Assembly: GCA_051294375.1 (NCBI GenBank)
Contig: CM119270.1
Location: 10,870,969-10,934,968 of the forward strand
DNA from: Paraspadella gotoi
Lineage: Eukaryota; Chaetognatha
Reading direction: 5' to 3'
Length of the DNA stretch: 64,000 nucleotides
The notes under the pieces are model-generated. The model ran no database searches. It saw nothing but the letters and a program-made list of their open reading frames with translations, and had not been told where the DNA came from. A program made the translations under genes and the position numbers. This document shows positions 43,969-56,583 of the stretch, one piece after another (position 1 is the first letter of the stretch; each line of letters starts with the position of its first letter).

Positions 43969-46900
43969 NNNNNNNNNNNNNNNNNNNNNNNNNNNNNNNN
44001 NNNNNNNNNNNNNNNNNNNNNNNNNNNNNNNNNNNNNNNNNNNNNNNNNNNNNNNNNNNNNNNNNNNNNNNNNNNNNNNNNNNNNNNNNNNNNNNNNNNN
44101 NNNNNNNNNNNNNNNNNNNNNNNNNNNNNNNNNNNNNNNNNNNNNNNNNNNNNNNNNNNNNNNNNNNNNNNNNNNNNNNNNNNNNNNNNNNNNNNNNNNN
44201 NNNCTCGGTTTTCGTCGGCGAAAACTTTAAACATCAAAATAGATAAATAAATAAATAAATAAATAAAAAAAACCAGATTCATACAAACCTCTTTAATAAA
44301 CAAGGTCTTTGCGAAAAACTATTTTTTTGTTTATTTTGAATTGAATTGAATTGAATTGAATGCCCCATTTTTTTATCCCACTTTCATCCCCGAAGCAAAT
44401 CTGCTTTAAAAAGATATTTATTTTAATTAACTTGTTTCTAGTTCTTTGAAACCAATATTTCTTAAAAGTTAATCTACAGTATTATTTACCTTTACACTTA
44501 TACTTACTCTCTCTTACCCATATATAATTTTTCATACGTCTTCAAATGTCGTCTTTAACTCATTATTTATACGTGATTAGACAAACGTAATTGTTTATAT
44601 TTAATTACTTCACAAGAGAATGAAAGATCGGTTGAAAACTGTTTAAAAAAATTAGTATATATCATAGGCTACACAAAAAAATTAATGCTCAATCTAAAAA
44701 GATGAAATAGAAAAGAAAAGAAAAAATATGAATTTGAAAAATCCTCACGTTTTCTCTCTCGATGTTCATGAGGTTCGTGTTTATGTTATGATANNNNNNN
44801 NNNNNNNNNNNNNNNNNNNNNNNNNNNNNNNNNNNNNNNNNNNNNNNNNNNNNNNNNNNNNNNNNNNNNNNNNNNNNNNNNNNNNNNNNNNNNNNNNNNN
44901 NNNNNNNNNNNNNNNNNNNNNNNNNNNNNNNNNNNNNNNNNNNNNNNNNNNNNNNNNNNNNNNNNNNNNNNNNNNNNNNNNNNNNNNNNAACTTCCAGAA
45001 TCTCACGTAAGTGACGAGAAACAATCCAGCGTATTTGACGTCAAAGAACTATTATATGACTAGTAAATGGAAATAACTTCATGTCACAATGACATGGAAC
45101 GACAGCACCGAAAAGGTCAACGAGACAAAGAGGCTGGATATGAGATTAAAAAAATAAGAAAGGAGAAAAGCTAAAGGCGGGAGAAAGAGAGAGGGATAGA
45201 NNNNNNNNNNNNNNNNNNNNNNNNNNNNNNNNNNNNNNNNNNNNNNNNNNNNNNNNNNNNNNNNNNNNNNNNNNNNNNNNNNNNNNNNNNNNNNNNNNNN
45301 NNNNNNNNNNNNNNNNNNNNNNNNNNNNNNNNNNNNNNNNNNNNNNNNNNNNNNNNNNNNNNNNNNNNNNNNNNNNNNNNNNNNNNNNNNNNNNCCGCGT
45401 GCCAAATTGTTGAAGAGTTTCAATGATGAGTTTCTCTTTTTTTCGTTGCTCTTTTGTTGATTCTTTTGTTGATGTCGTTCGAAAAAGGAAAACAAAAGAT
45501 CGTAAAAAAGACATCAATCATGGGAATCTCGCCGTGAGGGGGCGGAGAGGGGGAACTTCGCCGTTAGGGGGGGCGTCGTTGTCTCGGGGAGAGGAAGGGG
45601 CTTTCGTCCTTATAGTCCAAATCGCGTTAAGGAAATGGATAGATACTGGATAGATGTATGCATGTTAACCAAGATTAGATTGCGTTCAAATTAAGATTAC
45701 CTTAAAAATAAGGACCATAACATAACAACCAAGGCATAANNNNNNNNNNGTTCAAATTAAGATTATCTTAAAAATAAGGACCATAACATAACAAATAAGG
45801 CATAAGGTCAGGCTAATCGGTATTAAAGAGGTTAAGTAGCCGCTGAGATTGGCAGAGATGAGGGTGTTTGTCCTTAANNNNNNNNNNNNNNNNNNNNNNN
45901 NNNNNNNNNNNNNNNNNNNNNNNNNNNNNNNNNNNNNNNNNNNNNNNNNNNNNNNNNNNNNNNNNNNNNNNNNNNNNNNNNNNNNNNNNNNNNNNNNNNN
46001 NNNNNNNNNNNNNNNNNNNNNNNNNNNNNNNNNNNNNNNNNNNNNNNNNNNNNNNNNNNNNNNNNNNNNNNNNNNNNNNNNNNNNNNNNNNNNNNNNNNN
46101 NNNNNNNNNNNNNNNNNNNNNNNNNNNNNNNNNNNNNNNNNNNNNNNNNNNNNNNNNNNNNNNNNNNNNNNNNNNNNNNNNNNNNNNNNNNNNNNNNNNN
46201 NNNNNNNNNNNNNNNNNNNNNNNNNCAAGGTGAAATGGAACGAAAATTTGAATTAAAATACAAATTAAATGAACTAATGGAGAAAAAAATTGAATTTAAA
46301 AAAAGAAATTTCAGAGAGTTCAGTTATTTGAATCGTAAAAACCTAGGTTATAATTTGATTTATAAAAGTTTTTACACACTTAAGCTTTCGTTATCATGAA
46401 TGATTTCTTATCCATCAAGTCTTCGCTTTTTCATCGAAAAAGAAAAAAAAAGAAAAACGAATGTACTGACCTCAAAAAAAAANNNNNNNNNNNNNNNNNN
46501 NNNNNNNNNNNNNNNNNNNNNNNNNNNNNNNNNNNNNNNNNNNNNNNNNNNNNNNNNNNNNNNNNNNNNNNNNNNNNNNNNNNNNNNNNNNNNNNNNNNN
46601 NNNNNNNNNNNNNNNNNNNNNNNNNNNNNNNNNNNNNNNNNNNNNNNNNNNNNNNNNNNNNNNNNNNNNNNNNNNNNNNNNNNNNNNNNNNNAAAAAAAC
46701 GATCTCAAAATCTTTGAAAAAAAAACGAAAGATAAGAAGTAAAATCTGAAGAAAATCGGAGCTCGTTTTGACTCAAGAATCTTCTCTCTCTCTCTCTCTC
46801 NNNNNNNNNNNNNNNNNNNNNNNNNNNNNNNNNNNNNNNNNNNNNNNNNNNNNNNNNNNNNNNNNNNNNNNNNNNNNNNNNNNNNNNNNNNNNNNNNNNN

Positions 46901-47673
46901 NNNNNNNNNNNNNNNNNNNNNNNNNNNNNNNNNNNNNNNNNNNNNNNNNNNNNNNNNNNNNNNNNNNNNNNNNNNNNNNNNNNNNNNNNNNNNNNNNNNN
47001 NNNNNTCTCTCTCTCTCTCTCTCTCTCTCGCTCTCTCTCTCTCATCTCTCTACATTATCCCGATTTTTTCGCCCGTTAGAGACTCGGTCTTCTCGAGTGA
47101 CTTTTCGCCAAAAAATCTGACCAGTCGATTCCTGAATTTTTTTCTCCTTTTCGGTGAACCGAAAGTCACGTGACTGGAGCCTCGAACTTCGGGTGATTTA
47201 CAATGAATCACTGCCGGTGACGGAGTGCCTTTCGATGCAGTAAAGATCGATAGTTATTGAGTCATTTGAGAGGGTGACAATGTGAAGATACCAATAGGAA
47301 TATATTACAAAATAAAATAAGACTGAAGTATTAATGAAACTTGACCGGGTTAGTTTGATTTAGACTTTCAATTTCTGTTTTTTAATCTTCGGAGGTTTAT
47401 CTAATTTTTATTCATAAAACTTGTAATAAACCTTATTTTTGTTAAAATGCCAAAGAGTTTGTCATAATGTATCTGAATCTGTAATTAAATTTATACATTT
47501 ACAATTATTNNNNNNNNNNNNNNNNNNNNNNNNNNNNNNNNNNNNNNNNNNNNNNNNNNNNNNNNNNNNNNNNNNNNNNNNNNNNNNNNNNNNNNNNNNN
47601 NNNNNNNNNNNNNNNNNNNNNNNNNNNNNNNNNNNNNNNNNNNNNNNNNNNNNNNNNNNNNNNNNNNNNNNNN
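43969..47673. other. Gap-dominated region
   Basis: N runs at 43969-44203, 44794-44989, 45201-45394, 45740-45749, 45878-46225, 46483-46692, 46801-47005 and 47510-47673. The sequence between is AT-rich or CT/GA repeat. A GAATT-repeat lies at about 44337-44360. No exon is recognisable. Confidence 0.85.
45660..45815. repeat. Same ~55 bp on both sides of a 10-N gap
   Basis: GTTCAAATTAAGATTACCTT... ending AAGGCATAA at about 45685-45739 is repeated at 45750-45806 directly after the N run, with two or three changes. This is an unmerged contig overlap. Confidence 0.85.
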
Positions 47674-48000
47674 GAGAGAGAGAGATCAGTGGTAAGAAAG
47701 GCATAAAATTTATCATCGTTTTCGTCTGCAGACTTTACGGTCATTTGTCAAGACGAGCCGTTTATCAAGCTTTCACTTGGTCACATTTGCCGTTCTTAGC
47801 TTGCATTATGTTAAGTTTTTTAATCATGATTGTATGTATCTTTAGTTGCATTTTCCGAATTGCATTTTTTTAGTTTTTTAGTTATCAAAGATTGTACCTC
47901 GTTAAATTTTTAATCTCGACTCGAGTACTTGCGGAGCAACTCTAAAATTGCTTGTCTGGAGGTAGATTTAATTAGATCGGTCTGTCTGTCAGTCTTTCTG

Positions 48001-48057
<57 letters not shown>

Positions 48058-49095
48058 GTATGTATGTGTCTATCTATCTATCTCATTATGTTTTAAATTA
48101 TCATAACTTTATTATTTTAGTTAATACTCATTAGCAGGATCGTGATATGTTTTATGTTTTATGTTTTATATTTTATGTTTTATGTTTTATTCTATAAAAT
48201 CAAAATTTAGCATATAGAACATGAAAATAAAAACCAATAAAAATATTTTGGTAAATTTATGTTTTAATGTTTTACTTTAGTGGGTACCAGTGTGCTATAT
48301 TTATACATAGTAATAAGTAATATTAAGTATATAACAGGCTAAAATTTCAAAATGCAAATTTTAAAATTTTAAGATCGGATTTGGATTCCTTGCAAAAAGT
48401 TGATTTAGGAAAGTGTAAATCTTTTTTAAAAATTATTTTATTAAGTTGGTCAAAAATATAAAAAAACTATATTTATGACGCCGATTTTCAATTTTCAACT
48501 AATAGACATTGTCTCAATCTCTCTTTTCGTTGTGTAGATTGAATTAAATGACAAACAGTTTTAAAGGCGAAAAATACCGATTTATTTAGTATTAGTACAT
48601 CGGGCATGTTTCGACTCTTATTTTTGCGAGTCTTCATCAACATCTCCAATGTATTAATAATAAATATGTTAATTATATGTATACCTATCTAGCATTACTT
48701 GGTCAAAGTCACAAAACCGAAATTTTTTATAAAGCCCGATCTTCATGAATATCCTTTAGTGTCATGAGAGTTCTTTAACACAACTAATATTAGCATTCGT
48801 TTCATCATTTTTTATCAAGTTGTAGTTGTCTCCCTTCATTTTCATTATTGTTTTCGTCGCTATCGTTTCTTTCTCCTTGTCAAATTCGTCTTGATCGTCA
48901 TCGTCATCATTGTCGTCGTCTTACTTGTCATCCATCCTAATTTTTCATCATGAAAAATTATCAGAAATATTGTTTGTTTTATATGAAAAAAAAAACAATT
49001 GATCCTGAAAAGCAAAACATTTGTTTTAGTTGACTGAGTTTTTAAAATTATTAAAAAAAAAGTACATGCCTTCTTAAAAAAAAAAATTATATAGG
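47674..49095. repeat. AT-rich region with TCTA array and partial element A
   Basis: (TCTA)n at about 48000-48085, a TTTTATGTTTTATG array at about 48140-48190, then about 48190-48500 matching element A (AACATGAAAATAAAAACCA, TTAGTGGGTACCAGTG, GATTTGGATTCCTTGC). The right end of the element is missing or diverged. No gene. Confidence 0.65.
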
Positions 49096-49268
49096 AAAAA
49101 ATTAAAAAGAATGAAAAAGGGTCGGCGGCGGTCTCAGTAGCCGCACCGGTCACGGTTGCCGCAACTAAGGCTTCAATCGCTGCTGCAGCGGCGAATCCGG
49201 CCGCGGAAGCGCAAGACCGCAGCGGCTTTCTTCGACTTTGCAGCGAGAAAGAGAGAGATAGAGAGAGA
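49096..49268 (+). CDS. Possible Ala-rich exon, unrecognised
   Basis: An open frame reads SAAVSVAAPVTVAATKASI then AAAAANPAAEAQDRSG then FLRLCSEKERD, entering a GA repeat and stopping at TGA about 49274. GC content is clearly above the flanks. No family, start codon or splice site confirms it. Another frame is open too, so it may be chance. Confidence 0.25.
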
Positions 49269-49339
49269 GTGCGGTGACAGAGACAGAGACAGAGAGATGG
49301 AGGAAACTCCCGCCTTGTTTGTCAAAAGGGTAAGGCATT

Positions 49340-49895
49340 AATAATTTGAGAGGGAAAAAGGTTTGACTCCCACCAACGAATGAAGGAGCGACACTTTTTT
49401 TTCTCTCTCTTTTAATTCGTCAAATATTTTGGAATATAACTATTTAATATAATACATTATGGAATATAACCATATAATATATAATACACTTTTATGACAG
49501 TTTTTTTGTGTTACAATTTTTACTTCTTTACTTTTTTACGCTGTAGGAAGTTTAAATGGAAACGTCCTGACTTCAAACTGGTTTCTTTCAAAATTCAAAA
49601 TGTTAACATATAAATTCTTTTTAAAGTATAACATATTATAATTTAGATTTATTTTGATTTAAAAAGGATAGAAATATAATAAATCTTTAATTACAATAGA
49701 TTAGGGTCGTAAATTGAATGATTCAACAGCGATCAATTTTCCGAGAAAAAGAAATCAATGAACTTAACGAGCGAACCCATGTCCCCATTGTTTTCTTTGT
49801 TTGCATTGCGCCTGCATCTCAAACAAGAACTGGTTCTCACTGGGAATTAGGGATATGGGCAACCCGCATAGAATCATAAAGAAAAAGAAAACGAA

Positions 49896-49975
<80 letters not shown>

Positions 49976-50480
49976 TCCTACATTCCAAGAATTGGCTTGT
50001 CTCCCGAACCTCGACTCCTCTTCTCAATGTCTGATACGAGGTGGTCGTTGATTCTTTCTCCCCTCTCCCCCCCCTGCCCGCCCCCTTCACAAAAAAATCG
50101 AATAAAAAAAGTCTGTGAAAATCTGTGAATGTAAGGATTCAACAAATTTGAAGAATTGGTTAACGAAGAAATTTGTGAACGAGGGTTAAAGTTTATAAAA
50201 GTCGATAAACTAAATAGATTCTGTTAATATATTACAAATGTGAAAACCTCTTGTTCTTAATTAAGAAAGTCAGTACTTGACTTGACCGAGATGTGTCGCT
50301 AAGAAAGAGACTCAATATTTCGATCAAAGAGTCAATTCTATCCTTTTTCTTTTTTCTTTCTTTTTTTATTCTCTTTCTCTCTCATCGCCTAATTACGAAA
50401 CCTTTTTTTTTATTTCCGCGATTGCAAACCTGCGCTCGGGATTCCCGCGCGCTCGCTTCACCCACAAATGGAACAAATTG
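49340..50480. other. AT-rich sequence and a GA array; no gene
   Basis: Unique AT-rich sequence, with (GA)n at about 49893-49972. Nothing else recognised. Confidence 0.55.
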
Positions 50481-50484
50481 CTCG

Positions 50485-50648
50485 TGAAATTAGACGTCGT
50501 CGTCGTCCTCGTCGTCCTCGTCGTCGTCGTCGACGTCGTCGTCGCGACCGTCGTCCACTTGGTCGTCGTAGTCATGGCGATTCTGTGGTTTAAGACATAA
50601 ATTTTATGCTCGTCGTTGTCACAATCGTTGTCTTCTCCTTCTTCGTCG

Positions 50649-50687
<39 letters not shown>

Positions 50688-51107
50688 CCATCACCATCGT
50701 CATAATCATCGTCGTCGCGTTGGTCACTCACTTTTGTCATCACCTGAATCTCCTACACGATATCGATACTATTGTTGGTTTCGTTCCAGTGTTTATGTTG
50801 TTGTTTNNNNNNNNNNNNNNNNNNNNNNNNNNNNNNNNNNNNNNNNNNNNNNNNNNNNNNNNNNNNNNNNNNNNNNNNNNNNNNNNNNNNNNNNNNNNNN
50901 NNNNNNNNNNNNNNNNNNNNNNNNNNNNNNNNNNNNNNNNNNNNNNNNNNNNNNNNNNNNNNNNNNNNNNNNNNNNNNNNNNNNNNNNNNNNNNNNNNNN
51001 NNNNNNNNNNNNNNNNNNNNNNNNNNNNNNNNNNNNNNNNNNNNNNNNNNNNNNNNNNNNNNNNNNNNNNNNNNNNNNNNNNNNNNNNNNNNNNNNNNNN
51101 NNNNNNN
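50485..51107. repeat. Trinucleotide arrays and a 301-N gap
   Basis: (CGT)n/(CTCGTC)n at about 50495-50570 and (CAT)n at about 50650-50720, followed by N at 50807-51107. Asp- or Val/Ile-rich ORFs are translations of these arrays. Confidence 0.85.
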
Positions 51108-51149
51108 GATTTTTGGCTGACATCGTCAATGTCACTTTTGATGTTATTA

Positions 51150-51358
51150 AGACGTTATTGACGCTGGAAGCGACGACGACGACGACGACGACAACGACGA
51201 CGGAGCTGACGCGATTCCGCCAATGCAGTTGGTTGGGAAAGTCGGTGGTTCCAGGCCGGGTCTTGAAGGGGGTCCCGCTCTTTTTTTTCACTATCACACG
51301 TTCACCCGAAATGTCTTCGAATCTCCTAACATAAGTAGCCAATTTTATCAAGGGATAT
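51150..51358 (+). CDS. Doubtful ORF after a GAC array
   Basis: A frame opens after a TAA and reads DVIDAGSDDDDDD, then ADAIPPMQLVGKVGG, then FFHYHTFTRNVFESPNIS, to a stop at about 51358. The part after the Asp run is of mixed composition and could be a terminal exon. No family recognised and no proper acceptor upstream. Confidence 0.2.
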
Positions 51359-52556
51359 AACTAAGGACAAAAAGGAAACTCTGAAATATATAAACAGACA
51401 GAGACAGAGACGCGAGAATAAAAAAAGAATGACGTGATAAAACCTTCCGTTTGACTTCCGTCGCTTTTTTCTATTTATAAATCTCTTTTTAAGGATTAAA
51501 TCTCTTTTTTTTTTCAGACTTCACGAATTTGATTTTCTCAAATTCGACTGCGAGTGATTTCATTTTAAGATTCTTTTTTGGCGAGTCCTCCCATCCAATG
51601 ACGTCCTCTCTCTCTGTCTTTCTGTCTCTCTCTTTCTTTCTCTCTCTCTTTCACCCTTTCTATATTTTTCATCAATTCAGACGCCAAATTCTCTCTTCTC
51701 TCTCTCTCCTCCTCCTCTCTCTCTCCTCTCTCTCTCTCTCTCCCNNNNNNNNNNNNNNNNNNNNNNNNNNNNNNNNNNNNNNNNNNNNNNNNNNNNNNNN
51801 NNNNNNNNNNNNNNNNNNNNNNNNNNNNNNNNNNNNNNNNNNNNNNNNNNNNNNNNNNNNNNNNNNNNNNNNNNNNNNNNNNNNNNNNNNNNNNNNNNNN
51901 NNNNNNNNNNNNNNNNNNNNNNNNNNNNNNNNNNNNNNNNNNNNNNNNNNNNNNNNNNNNNNNNNNNNNNNNNNNNNNNNNNNNNNNNNNNNNNNNNNNN
52001 NNNNNNNNNNNNNNNNNNNNNNNNNNNNNNNNNNNNNNNNNNNNNNNNNNNNNNNNNNNNNNNNNNNNNNNNNNNNNNNNNNNNNNNNNNNNNNNNNNNN
52101 NNNNNNNNNNNNNNNNNNNNNNNNNNNNNNNNNNNNNNNNNNNNNNNNNNNNNNNNNNNNNNNNNNNNNNNNNNNNNNNNNNNNNNNNNNNNNNNNNNNN
52201 NNNNNNNNNNNNNNNNNNNNNNNNNNNNNNNNNNNNNNNNNNNNNNNNNNNNNNNNNNNNNNNNNNNNNNNNNNNNNNNNNNNNNNNNNNNNNNNNNNNN
52301 NNNNNNNNNNNNNNNNNNNNNNNNNNNNNNNNNNNNNNNNNNNNNNNNNNNNNNNNTCTCTCTCTCTCTTTCTTTTTCTCGTTACGGCGACGCGTCGGAA
52401 AAAGCCTCTCATCGACCTCAAAATAAACTTTTTTTAGTGAGAAACAAAAAAGACTAAAAAAGAACAACGAAAGAAAGAATAAAAAGAAAGTGATAAAAAA
52501 CTCTGCGTCAATCCCAAAAATCCCGAGGAGGGTTCTTAGCCCCTCCCCCTGAAAAA
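51359..52556. other. CT array and a 612-N gap
   Basis: (CT)n at about 51605-51744, N at 51745-52356, CT again to 52370, then unique sequence. No gene. Confidence 0.85.
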
Positions 52557-53239
52557 GCGGGGGAAGAAGAATGGAAATACGTCGTCGTCTTCATCGTCGT
52601 CTTCATCGTCGTCTTCATCGTCGTCGTCCTCGTCGTCGTCCTCGTCGTAGCCTCACCGATGATTCTTTTACGATATTGCGTTGAAGAAATTCGTTTGAAA
52701 TTCTACTTCCTTTTTTTTTCATCCTTTCCTCTCCTTTTTCTTTCTTCCTATCTCTCTCTCTCCCTCTCTCTCTCTTCTTTTTATTTCCTTTAGCGCAGAA
52801 TAGAAGCTTCCGGGGCCGCGGATGAGGAGGAGGAGGAGGAACAGGATGAGGAGGCAAAGAGGACGAGGACTCTCTCCCGCTATTCCAATGGGAGGATGGA
52901 AAAATCGAGAAGGAGGAGGATAAATCGCGGTGTTAGCTATTAAGACGAAGAAGAGGAAGAGGAAAAGCGAGGCTTCGTCCCCCGGGCGCTACGGAGATCG
53001 AGGGGGGGAGTACGACGACGACGACGACCGGGGAAGAAGAAAAGGAAAGAGGTAGAAAGGAGGCGGCGCTCTGAGAGGATGAGGAGGCAAAGGTGGAGGA
53101 GGAGAAGAAGGAGGAGGAAGAAGAACAGGAGGAGGAGGAGCAGATGCGCCATTGCCTTGACTCCATCCTTCTTGGTTCCAAGAAACTCCGACTTCTGAAT
53201 ACACTTCGTTTCTTTCGTCTTCATTTCCTACTTTGTTTC

Positions 53240-53309
<70 letters not shown>

Positions 53310-53320
53310 CGTGCGCGCAA
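52557..53320. repeat. Trinucleotide and GGA-rich region, GA array
   Basis: (GTCGTCTTCATC)n at about 52578-52650, GAG/GGA-rich sequence at 52820-53145 (Glu/Lys/Arg ORFs), and (GA)n at about 53240-53308. A frame after an AG at 52796 reads RIEASGAADEEEEE and later SNGRMEKSRRRRINRG before a stop. I treat it as low-complexity. Confidence 0.6.
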
Positions 53321-54219
53321 ATTCCATGAAATCTTCTCTCGCCAATACGCGAGGAAATATTTTTTTTGCAAAAAACATTTAACAGATAATTTAAATATCG
53401 TTAAACGTCAACTAAAAATCATCGAATTTTCCGACAAATCGAAATCACTGAAGGAATAACACATTTGCATGCGACAAATTTGAATAAATTCTTTAGTAAA
53501 GCTTTTTTTTTTCGTTTTCCGACTTTTAAATTTTTTCAACGATTTTTTCTGTCAAAATTTTATTTCGGTTTTTGCATAATCGAAATATTTTAATCATTTG
53601 CTCGAGTCATCTTTGGCGTCGATGATAGTCTTGGGTCCTTCCATATATTTTAATGAATTAAAGTATTTTTTCATGGGTCGAGACGGAGAGAGACAATGGC
53701 TGAGCGGTCAGCGGTTAGAACCCGTTTTAATATTGAACCTTCTCTGCTTCCTTTAGATTTAAATTTCCCTATTTTTTTTTATTTCTGATTTTTTTTCCCT
53801 TCTATCAGTGATTCGTTCGAGCAGTCCGTCAATGAAAAGAAAAATAAAACTGTCATAAAAACGATCATCCAAAAAATGAACCCAAACAATGCGTCACTTT
53901 TTAGAATTTCTTCTTCGAAAAAAAACTATATTTTCAATGTTCTAGTCGAAATTAGCCAAACCCTAGAAACTAAATGAAAACCTGACGATTCTCAAATGAA
54001 ATACAATGAAAAACAAAATAAATCCTCGATTTAATCGATAAATAAAGTGACACATGATATTAATCACTTGATACGCAAGAGGATTTCTCCGCCGCTTCCA
54101 AGGAAGTTTCCATTCACCCTCCTAAAACCTCCCTCCCTCATTCGTCCTCTGACTCGCCAGATCATCCCACTTTCACCTAAACTGACCAACCACCCCTCAC
54201 CCTGGCGATCCACCTTCAG
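53321..54219. other. AT-rich upstream region of the 54220 exon; no gene
   Basis: Unique AT-rich sequence. At 53697 the bases TGGCTGAGCGG match a tRNA-type A box, but no B box or cloverleaf follows. Confidence 0.5.
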
Positions 54220-54729
54220 CCCGGCGGGGCGGGCGACCCCTACGGCCCGGCCGCCGCCGCCTCCGCCGCCTCCGCCGCCGCCTACAACCACTTTTCGGCA
54301 ATGCACTTTTCCTACAACGTGGAGAATTGCTACGCGGGTTCTCTGGCCGAACACGACCTCCTCCCTCCGCTCAAGACGAGTCCGGGCCCGCCGGTGGGGG
54401 CGTTGACCGAGTATAAGTACTCGCCATGCTGCCAGGCGTTGTCCGGATCGCCGGGCAACGTCGGCGGCGGCGGTGTGGGCAACGTCGGCAACGGCGGTGG
54501 AAACGCCTCTCATCACCAACTGTCGTCGCCCCCGCCGCACATCCCGGCGCCGCTGCCGGTGACGCCGCACGCCGCCGCAGCCGCCTTGACGCCGCCCCAT
54601 CACAGTCCCTACTCGCCCGTCGGCGTCGTCTCCATGGGGGGCGTCAACGGTGCACCGACGACGCCGGCGCCGCTCGACTGCAGCTACGGAACTCGCTCCA
54701 TGTCGAGCATCGGCAACGTCAACTTTTGG
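54220..54729 (+). CDS. Large exon of an Ala/Gly/Pro/His-rich protein, possibly a transcription regulator
   Basis: A 510-nt exon in phase 0 at both ends (acceptor CACCTTCAG, donor TTTTGG|GTAAGT). It reads PGGAGDPYGPAAAASAAS, then AYNHFSAMHFSYNVENCYAG, then LPPLKTSPGPP, EYKYSPCCQALSG, a Gly/Asn run, HHQLSSPPPHIPAPLPV, LDCSYGTRSMSSIGNVNFW. GC content and GC3 are far above the flanks, typical of a real exon. Low-complexity Ala/Gly/His/Pro blocks with short conserved-looking islands are common in developmental transcription factors, but no DNA-binding domain is in the window. If transcription starts nearby, ATG 54301 could be used. No other exon of this gene was found. Confidence 0.6.
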
Positions 54730-55578
54730 GTAAGTTACTTTTTAAAATTTTTTATCACGTTAACTTTTGTTTATGGTAAGTTAACAATCTACGTACGTAC
54801 TAGATTTAACAAACCCGGACACGTTAACCCAACCACAGTTCATTTTAAAACTATTCAATCTACTTTTCGACCACTGTCACAAATATTGATGCGTACAGAA
54901 AACGATTTTGAATCACGTTTGTTCATATTTGCTTAAATTTTGAACATTTTTATAGTTACAAGTAAACAAATTTCGAGATAGTGAATGTGGAATAACTAAT
55001 TATTAGTGATTGATTAAACGATGGGATTTTTTTTAAATGGTTCTTTGACGAAATCAAAACAAGAATCGATCCGAAAGAAAAATCTGCAAAAACAAAACTC
55101 TGGATTTTGTGAAAATATAAAATGAATAGATCGAACTCAGTCATATCTAAGAAAAATATTTATGTTAACCTTCAAACTCGTTAACAACGCGAAACCATAT
55201 CGAAACTATTTATTCTCCCAGCTAATATTTTTTTTACTAATCTAAGTGTGAGTATTTTTGTAAGAAGATAAGGAAAATGATACGCGACAATGACAAAGTG
55301 AAAAAAGTAACATGTTGTTTGGAAAAGGATTCTTCGCGTTTAGGATAAACAATCGAGTCATGCTTTTCTATGAAAATTCTTCATTTATATAAAATTAAGA
55401 AAATAAAATCATAGATTATGTGTCCGTTCCGCTTTCCATTTACTGTATGTATATTCGAAAGAGAAATGTTTTTATTTCAAACAATTAACATATATTAACG
55501 AACAAAATAGTGAATAAGTTAGTGACTAGATAAATGGAAAAATGGAAAAATGTACGATTATTAGTACAAAATAGATAC

Positions 55579-55675
<97 letters not shown>

Positions 55676-55826
55676 AGAAATGTTCCCTGATCGATCGTAG
55701 TAGGAGTAAGTGAGGATTAGCGTTGAGTCACGATTAGAAAAGACGTTGAACAATGAGCATTTAACAAGCACCTCTGGTTTCAGTCGAATTAAGTTGAAAT
55801 TAAGGGGAATTAGCCGAAGTTGACAC
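54730..55826. other. AT-rich sequence with an (AAT)n array; no gene
   Basis: Intronic or intergenic AT-rich DNA. Pure (AAT)n of about 31 copies at 55579-55673. A 25-N gap follows at 55827-55851. Confidence 0.8.
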
Positions 55827-55851
55827 NNNNNNNNNNNNNNNNNNNNNNNNN

Positions 55852-56583
55852 AATACGTAGCGATGCAGTGTCATCATCGGAATCCGCTTACACATACGCA
55901 AGCAATCTGATGAGAGCTTTACTTCTCAGGAGGTAAATAAATGTATACAAATAATGAAATGTTCCTAACAAAACAGCTAGGGTTTAAAACTCGAACATTC
56001 CACCCTCAATTCAAAAAAACTTAGCGTTAATTTTCTCGGTGCGCCTATTTGGTGAAATAGTGTGACTGCCAAAAGCGCCGACGAGTCCTTCATTATCCAT
56101 GATCGTTTGTTTTCGTGCACTTTCAGCATCGGAAGAAATCTATCTATTTACGCTCCAAATTACGGTAAACCGTCACCGAAGTACGAATGAAAGAATTATT
56201 CCACACCAATTGTCCATCGTCCTCTTGAGTTGTAAGTTAAAATAAGTGTCAAGCCCGTAGGACGGACCAGCGGAAAGCTTGTTACGGGCATCATAGAGTC
56301 AAATTCCTTCGAGTACGATAACCAATCCAACCAAAGCTTGTCAACCGGAGGCACCAGCCACTGGAGTTCTCGCTTCGAACAAAAGTCTAACTTCAAAGGT
56401 TTTGATGACAAGGGGAAAGTGCACCCCGCGCCTGATCACTCTTAACATTTAGCCATAAAACTGATTTCGTCAGATTTTTTTAAATAAAGACGATATTTGC
56501 AGTGACGTAATATCACTTCTATCGTATTTCAATAATCATAGAACTGATTTAACCCTATCATTTTGATCTTACTTTACAATCAG
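55852..56583. other. Sequence upstream of the ABCB exons; possible linker exon
   Basis: Mostly unique AT-rich sequence. At about 56260-56398 the plus strand reads KLVTGIIESNSFEYDNQS and ends TTCAAAG|GTTTTG. Position and look resemble the linker before the second nucleotide-binding domain of ABCB proteins (a ..IIDR.S.ID.. segment), but the match is weak. Confidence 0.25.

Noticed and set aside
52850-52945. NGRMEKSRRRRINRG resembling the basic region of hairy-type bHLH proteins
   Set aside because: It arises in a GGA/GAG-rich tract, is followed at once by a stop, and has no helix-loop-helix.
53690-53760. tRNA-like A box TGGCTGAGCGG
   Set aside because: No B box (GGTTCGA-type) or paired acceptor stem follows within tRNA length.
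56196-56411. Minus-strand 71-codon ORF (LQWLVPPVDKLWLDW)
   Set aside because: No family recognised; the plus strand gives a more likely, if weak, ABCB linker reading at the same place.
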